Below, in pieces: positions 6,865-9,950 of a stretch of 9,950 nucleotides of DNA. The translations under genes and the position numbers were made by a program. The stretch spans positions 1 to 9,950 of the forward strand of contig JAJZVJ010000053.1 in the NCBI GenBank assembly GCA_021845705.1, in the 5' to 3' direction. This stretch comes from a bacterium. GTDB lineage: Bacteria > Elusimicrobiota > Elusimicrobia > Elusimicrobiales > UBA9959. The first letter of the stretch is position 1. Every line of letters starts with the position of its first letter. The notes below the pieces were generated by a model. It did not search any database, had not been told where the DNA came from, and was given only the letters and a program-made list of their open reading frames with translations.

Positions 6865-8010
6865 ATGCAAAACTTCACTTTTTCCAATCCTACAAAAATA
6901 ATTTTCGGCAAGGCGGTGGTGGCGAAACTGGGCCCGGAAGCCGCCAAAGCGGGGAAGAAAGCCCTGTTCGTTTACGGCGGCGGCAGCATAAAGAAGAACG
7001 GCGTCTACGACGTGCTTACCGGCGCCCTGGCGAAGGAAGGAATAACCGTGGTGGAGCACCACGGGGTAAAGCCCAACCCGGTACTTTCGCACGTGCGCTC
7101 CGGGATCAAGAAAGCGCGGGAAAACAATTGCGGCCTGGTAGTGGCGGCCGGGGGCGGCTCCGTAATTGACGAGGCCAAGGCCATAGCCGCCGGAGCGAAA
7201 TACACCGGCGACGTCTGGGATTTTTTCTGCGGCAAAGCCGGCATAAGGGAAGCCCTGCCCATTTTTACGGCGCTGACGCTGCCGGCCACGGGTTCCGAGA
7301 TGAACTCCGGCTGCGTGGTCACTAACGAGGGAACGGCGCAGAAGTTCTCGGCGCAGGGCGCGCCGCTTTTCCCGAGGGTTTCGGTCCTAGACCCGGAAAC
7401 CACCATGACGCTCCCTAAAGCGCAGGTGGCGAACGGCGCGGTGGACTCTATCGCGCACCTGATAGAGGGCTACTTTACTACCAAAGACGCCGACGCCGCG
7501 GTGACCGACGAGATAGTGCACGCGCTGGCGCGCTCGGTTATCGCCTCCACGGAGCGGATATTAAAGGATCCGTCGGACTACAACGCGCGCGCCTCCATGA
7601 TGTGGTCGGCCACGCTCGCGCTGAACGGCCTGGCCTCCTGCGGCTACGGGGGCATGAATTTCATAAACCACGCCATTGAGCACGCGCTCAGCGCCCTGTA
7701 CGACATCGCCCACGGCGCGGGCCTCGCCATCGTCATGCCGGCCTGGTTCAAGCACCACCTGAAAACCGACGGGCCGGCCAGGCTGGAAAAATTCGGGGCC
7801 GGCGTCTTCGGCACCAGGACAGCCGGGGAGACGATCAAAGCTTTTGAGGCTTTCTTCAGGAAAGCCGGCGCCCCCGTGCGCCTTTCCGGGGCCGGGATCC
7901 CGGCCGCCGACATCCCGCGCATAGCGGAGAACGCCTTGGGCCTTATCCGCATGTGGGGCATGAAGCACGAGCAGCCGGAGATAGAGAAAATACTGGGCTA
8001 CGCCAAGTGA
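6865..8010 (+). CDS. Iron-containing alcohol dehydrogenase, YqhD/butanol-dehydrogenase type
   Basis: This is a 381-residue group III NAD(P)-dependent alcohol dehydrogenase that interconverts alcohols and aldehydes, probably reducing aldehydes. The N-terminal Rossmann-like domain has YGGGSIKKNGVYD (37-49), closely matching the cofactor loop of E. coli YqhD and clostridial BDH enzymes, and AAGGGSVIDEAKAIA (94-108). LPATGSEMNSG (139-149) is the conserved nicotinamide-side loop. The C-terminal metal domain provides the four ligands Asp194 and His198 (DSIAHLIEGYF) and His269 and His283 in NHAIEHALSALYDIAHG. The 4- and 14-residue spacings are those of YqhD/FucO. All catalytic residues are present and the length is normal. 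The similarity to YqhD suggests NADPH preference, which is inference. It follows a terminator and has a strong Shine-Dalgarno site. TACACT at 6839-6844 might serve as a -10, but no -35 partner is convincing. A sensor kinase follows 10 bases after its stop. Confidence 0.95.
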   Translation: MQNFTFSNPTKIIFGKAVVAKLGPEAAKAGKKALFVYGGGSIKKNGVYDVLTGALAKEGITVVEHHGVKPNPVLSHVRSGIKKARENNCGLVVAAGGGSVIDEAKAIAAGAKYTGDVWDFFCGKAGIREALPIFTALTLPATGSEMNSGCVVTNEGTAQKFSAQGAPLFPRVSVLDPETTMTLPKAQVANGAVDSIAHLIEGYFTTKDADAAVTDEIVHALARSVIASTERILKDPSDYNARASMMWSATLALNGLASCGYGGMNFINHAIEHALSALYDIAHGAGLAIVMPAWFKHHLKTDGPARLEKFGAGVFGTRTAGETIKAFEAFFRKAGAPVRLSGAGIPAADIPRIAENALGLIRMWGMKHEQPEIEKILGYAK

Positions 8011-8020
8011 CACGTTGAAT

Positions 8021-9950
8021 ATGCAGGAAGGCACAAGCCAGGCTTCGTCGCTCAAGAACTGCCGCAGGGCGGCCCTAGTCGCTTCCGGCCTTATCTTCTC
8101 CCTTGCCTTATTAAATCTTCTGGCTTACCTGCGGAACGCTTCGGCCCTTGCCGGGATCTTTCCTGACGCCATACCCATGGCCCCCTATACCGCGGCAAGT
8201 TTCATCCTCATCACCGGCGGCCTGCTGCTTTGCCATAAACCCTCGGGCCGGAAACGCCTTGCCGCGAGGACAGCCGCGGTCCTGGTACTGCTTCTCTCGG
8301 TGAGCGGGCTTTCAAGCCTGCTGCCGCCCTCCCCGCAGAACGGCGCGATCCCGGTCTGGAAAATGTCGCCGTTCACCACCGGGCTGTTCATACTTTCCGC
8401 CGCCATACTTTTAAGGCTGGCGCGCGCAAAAGCCGGGGCCGACCGCGCCTTCGTGGCGGCCGCCGCAGTCCTGATGGCCTTAAGCTCCCTTATCCTGCTA
8501 GGATATTTGTACGGCAGCCCGTTCTTTTACGGCGGGACCGTTATCCCCGTAGCCTTCACTACCGGGCTCGGGTTCCTGCTCCTGAGCGCGGCTTTACTGG
8601 CGTCGGACCCGGGATCTCTTCTGGCCACTCCGTTCTTCGGTGATTCCCTGAAAGCGGTCCTTTTCCGTAATTTCCTTCCGCTGATAGTGGCGGCGATGCT
8701 GCTGGACGACCTTTTCGACCTCGCTGGGGCGAATTTCCCCGGGGGCGCGCCGGCCCGGAACGCCTCCTTTGCGCTTCTCTCCATGGCCGCGGCGGCCTGG
8801 CTTGTACGCCGCATCTCCGCGCGCATCGGCGACCAGGTGGCGCTGGCCCACAATAAACAGCTTGAGAGCGAACGCCTCCTGGCCTACAGCCAGAACATGC
8901 TCAAGTCCGTTATCGACAACACCCCCGCCATGGTTTATATGCTGGATACCGGGGGGCGCTTCACGGCGGTGAACAAGGCCCTCGCGGATCTTCTCGGCAG
9001 ACCCGCGGCGGAAATTGCCGGCAAAAGCAGGAGGGAACTGATGCCGGGGGCCACCGCGGCGCAGCACGAGGAGAACGACCGGCTGGTCATCGCGGACGGC
9101 CGCCCGCGGCAATACGAGGAAATCGCCTACAGCGGCGACAAAACGGAACATACGTATCTTACTATGAAGTTCCCGCTGCGCGACGACGCCGGCGGGATAA
9201 TAGGCTTAGGGGGGGTTTCAACCGACATCAGCGCGCAGAAACGCGCCGAGGCGGAACTTCACAAACTGAATACGGACTTGTCCGAGAGGAAGCAGGACAT
9301 AGAGAATCTTCTCTATCTCACCACGCACGACTTGCGCGGCCCGCTCATCAATATCGACGGTTATACGCAGAACCTGTCGGCTGATTTCGAGAAACTCCGG
9401 CAGGCCATAGCTCCGGCGTCACTGCCCGGAGATGCGCGGCATACCGTGGAGAAAATTACCGGCGGGAGCATCCCCGCCGCCTTGGACTTCATAAATAAAA
9501 GCGCGGCAAGCATGAACCAGGTCATAAATACTCTGCTAAAGGTCGCCCGCCTTGGCCAGGTGCAGATGAACCCCGAGACGCTGGATGCCGGCGCGTCGCT
9601 TAAGAACGTCCTGGACACGCTCCACTACCAGCTGGAAGAGGCCGGCTGCGCGGTAATAGCCCCCGACCTGCCGCCCTGCAGGGCCGATGCCGGCGCCCTC
9701 ACCCATATTTTCACCAACCTCCTGGCCAACGCTATCAAATACCGGGACAAAAGCCGGCCGCTCACTATAACCGTGGGTTGGGAAAAGACCGCCTCCACGG
9801 TCCGCTACAGCATAGCCGACAACGGCCTTGGAATAAGCGCCGAGAACCTGCCAAGGATCTGGGAGTTTTTCTACAGCGGCTCCATCCCGGGAATTAAAAA
9901 GGGAGAAGGCATAGGCCTGCCTATGATACGGCGCATGGCGGAAAAGAACT
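8021..9950 (+). CDS. Multi-pass membrane PAS sensor histidine kinase, 3'-truncated by the window
   Basis: The frame is open from 8021 to the window end (643 codons), reading MQEGTSQASSLKNC at the start. Residues about 17-263 form a membrane sensor region with roughly seven or eight hydrophobic helices (e.g. 17-36, 57-72, 83-101, 119-133, 143-162, 173-193, 216-229, 248-263), followed by a short coiled linker. A PAS domain covers about 291-405 (VIDNTPAMVYMLDTGGRF, ending VSTDISAQKRAEAEL). The HisKA H box is TTHDLRGPLINI with phospho-acceptor His436. Its two helices are separated by a longer hairpin than usual. HATPase_c follows with the N box IFTNLLANAIKYR (563-575), G1 IADNGLGI and G2 GEGIGLPMI (628-636). 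All catalytic boxes are present; the rest of the ATPase domain and any receiver lie beyond the window. An in-frame TTG at 8015 is an alternative start, and no clear Shine-Dalgarno is seen. It is probably co-transcribed with the alcohol dehydrogenase. Confidence 0.92.
   Translation, partial: MQEGTSQASSLKNCRRAALVASGLIFSLALLNLLAYLRNASALAGIFPDAIPMAPYTAASFILITGGLLLCHKPSGRKRLAARTAAVLVLLLSVSGLSSLLPPSPQNGAIPVWKMSPFTTGLFILSAAILLRLARAKAGADRAFVAAAAVLMALSSLILLGYLYGSPFFYGGTVIPVAFTTGLGFLLLSAALLASDPGSLLATPFFGDSLKAVLFRNFLPLIVAAMLLDDLFDLAGANFPGGAPARNASFALLSMAAAAWLVRRISARIGDQVALAHNKQLESERLLAYSQNMLKSVIDNTPAMVYMLDTGGRFTAVNKALADLLGRPAAEIAGKSRRELMPGATAAQHEENDRLVIADGRPRQYEEIAYSGDKTEHTYLTMKFPLRDDAGGIIGLGGVSTDISAQKRAEAELHKLNTDLSERKQDIENLLYLTTHDLRGPLINIDGYTQNLSADFEKLRQAIAPASLPGDARHTVEKITGGSIPAALDFINKSAASMNQVINTLLKVARLGQVQMNPETLDAGASLKNVLDTLHYQLEEAGCAVIAPDLPPCRADAGALTHIFTNLLANAIKYRDKSRPLTITVGWEKTASTVRYSIADNGLGISAENLPRIWEFFYSGSIPGIKKGEGIGLPMIRRMAEKN

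Noticed and set aside
8594..9151. Minus-strand open frame opposite the membrane kinase
   Set aside because: It overlaps the hydrophobic and PAS regions of a well-supported + strand kinase, and its translation is Arg/Gly/Val-rich shadow sequence.

Overview
This is a high-GC bacterial window, roughly 60% G+C, densely packed with genes. It holds eight protein genes and no rRNA, tRNA, CRISPR array or intact insertion sequence. All genes are on the + strand except one glycosyltransferase. The layout suggests a Gram-negative-type bacterium: Sec-type signal peptide, multi-domain sensor kinases, and short intergenic gaps. The gene style reminds me of Elusimicrobiota or related metagenome-derived lineages, but no phylogenetic marker is present and that placement is a guess.

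Left part (1-3914). The window opens inside a sensor kinase: its ATPase domain and a C-terminal receiver domain are present, and the rest lies upstream. Its stop codon overlaps a compact repeat cluster (745-857) with two direct copies and one inverted copy of a ~20-bp motif that can fold into a long hairpin. A Sua5/TsaC tRNA-modification enzyme follows, then a MgtE-type magnesium transporter and an AlkD-like DNA alkylation repair glycosylase. These three genes are closely spaced and probably form one transcription unit. The MgtE reading frame has no ordinary start codon for its N-terminal domain. The only suitable ATG (1863) is one frame off, and an A8 tract containing the canonical -1 slippery heptamer A AAA AAG sits between that ATG and the MgtE frame.

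Middle part (3921-6836). A minus-strand GT4-type glycosyltransferase converges on the alkD-like gene with six bases between the stops. It diverges, across a 122-bp promoter-bearing gap, from a 534-residue secreted protein of unknown family. That gene ends at a clear intrinsic terminator (6809-6836).

Right part (6865-9950). An iron-dependent YqhD/BDH-type alcohol dehydrogenase with a good ribosome binding site is followed 10 bases later by a multi-pass membrane PAS sensor histidine kinase that runs off the window. Their spacing suggests co-transcription.

Most of the content is ordinary housekeeping and signalling. The points that deserve attention are the out-of-frame start of mgtE, the repeat/hairpin cluster placed exactly between two genes, and the unrecognised secreted protein.
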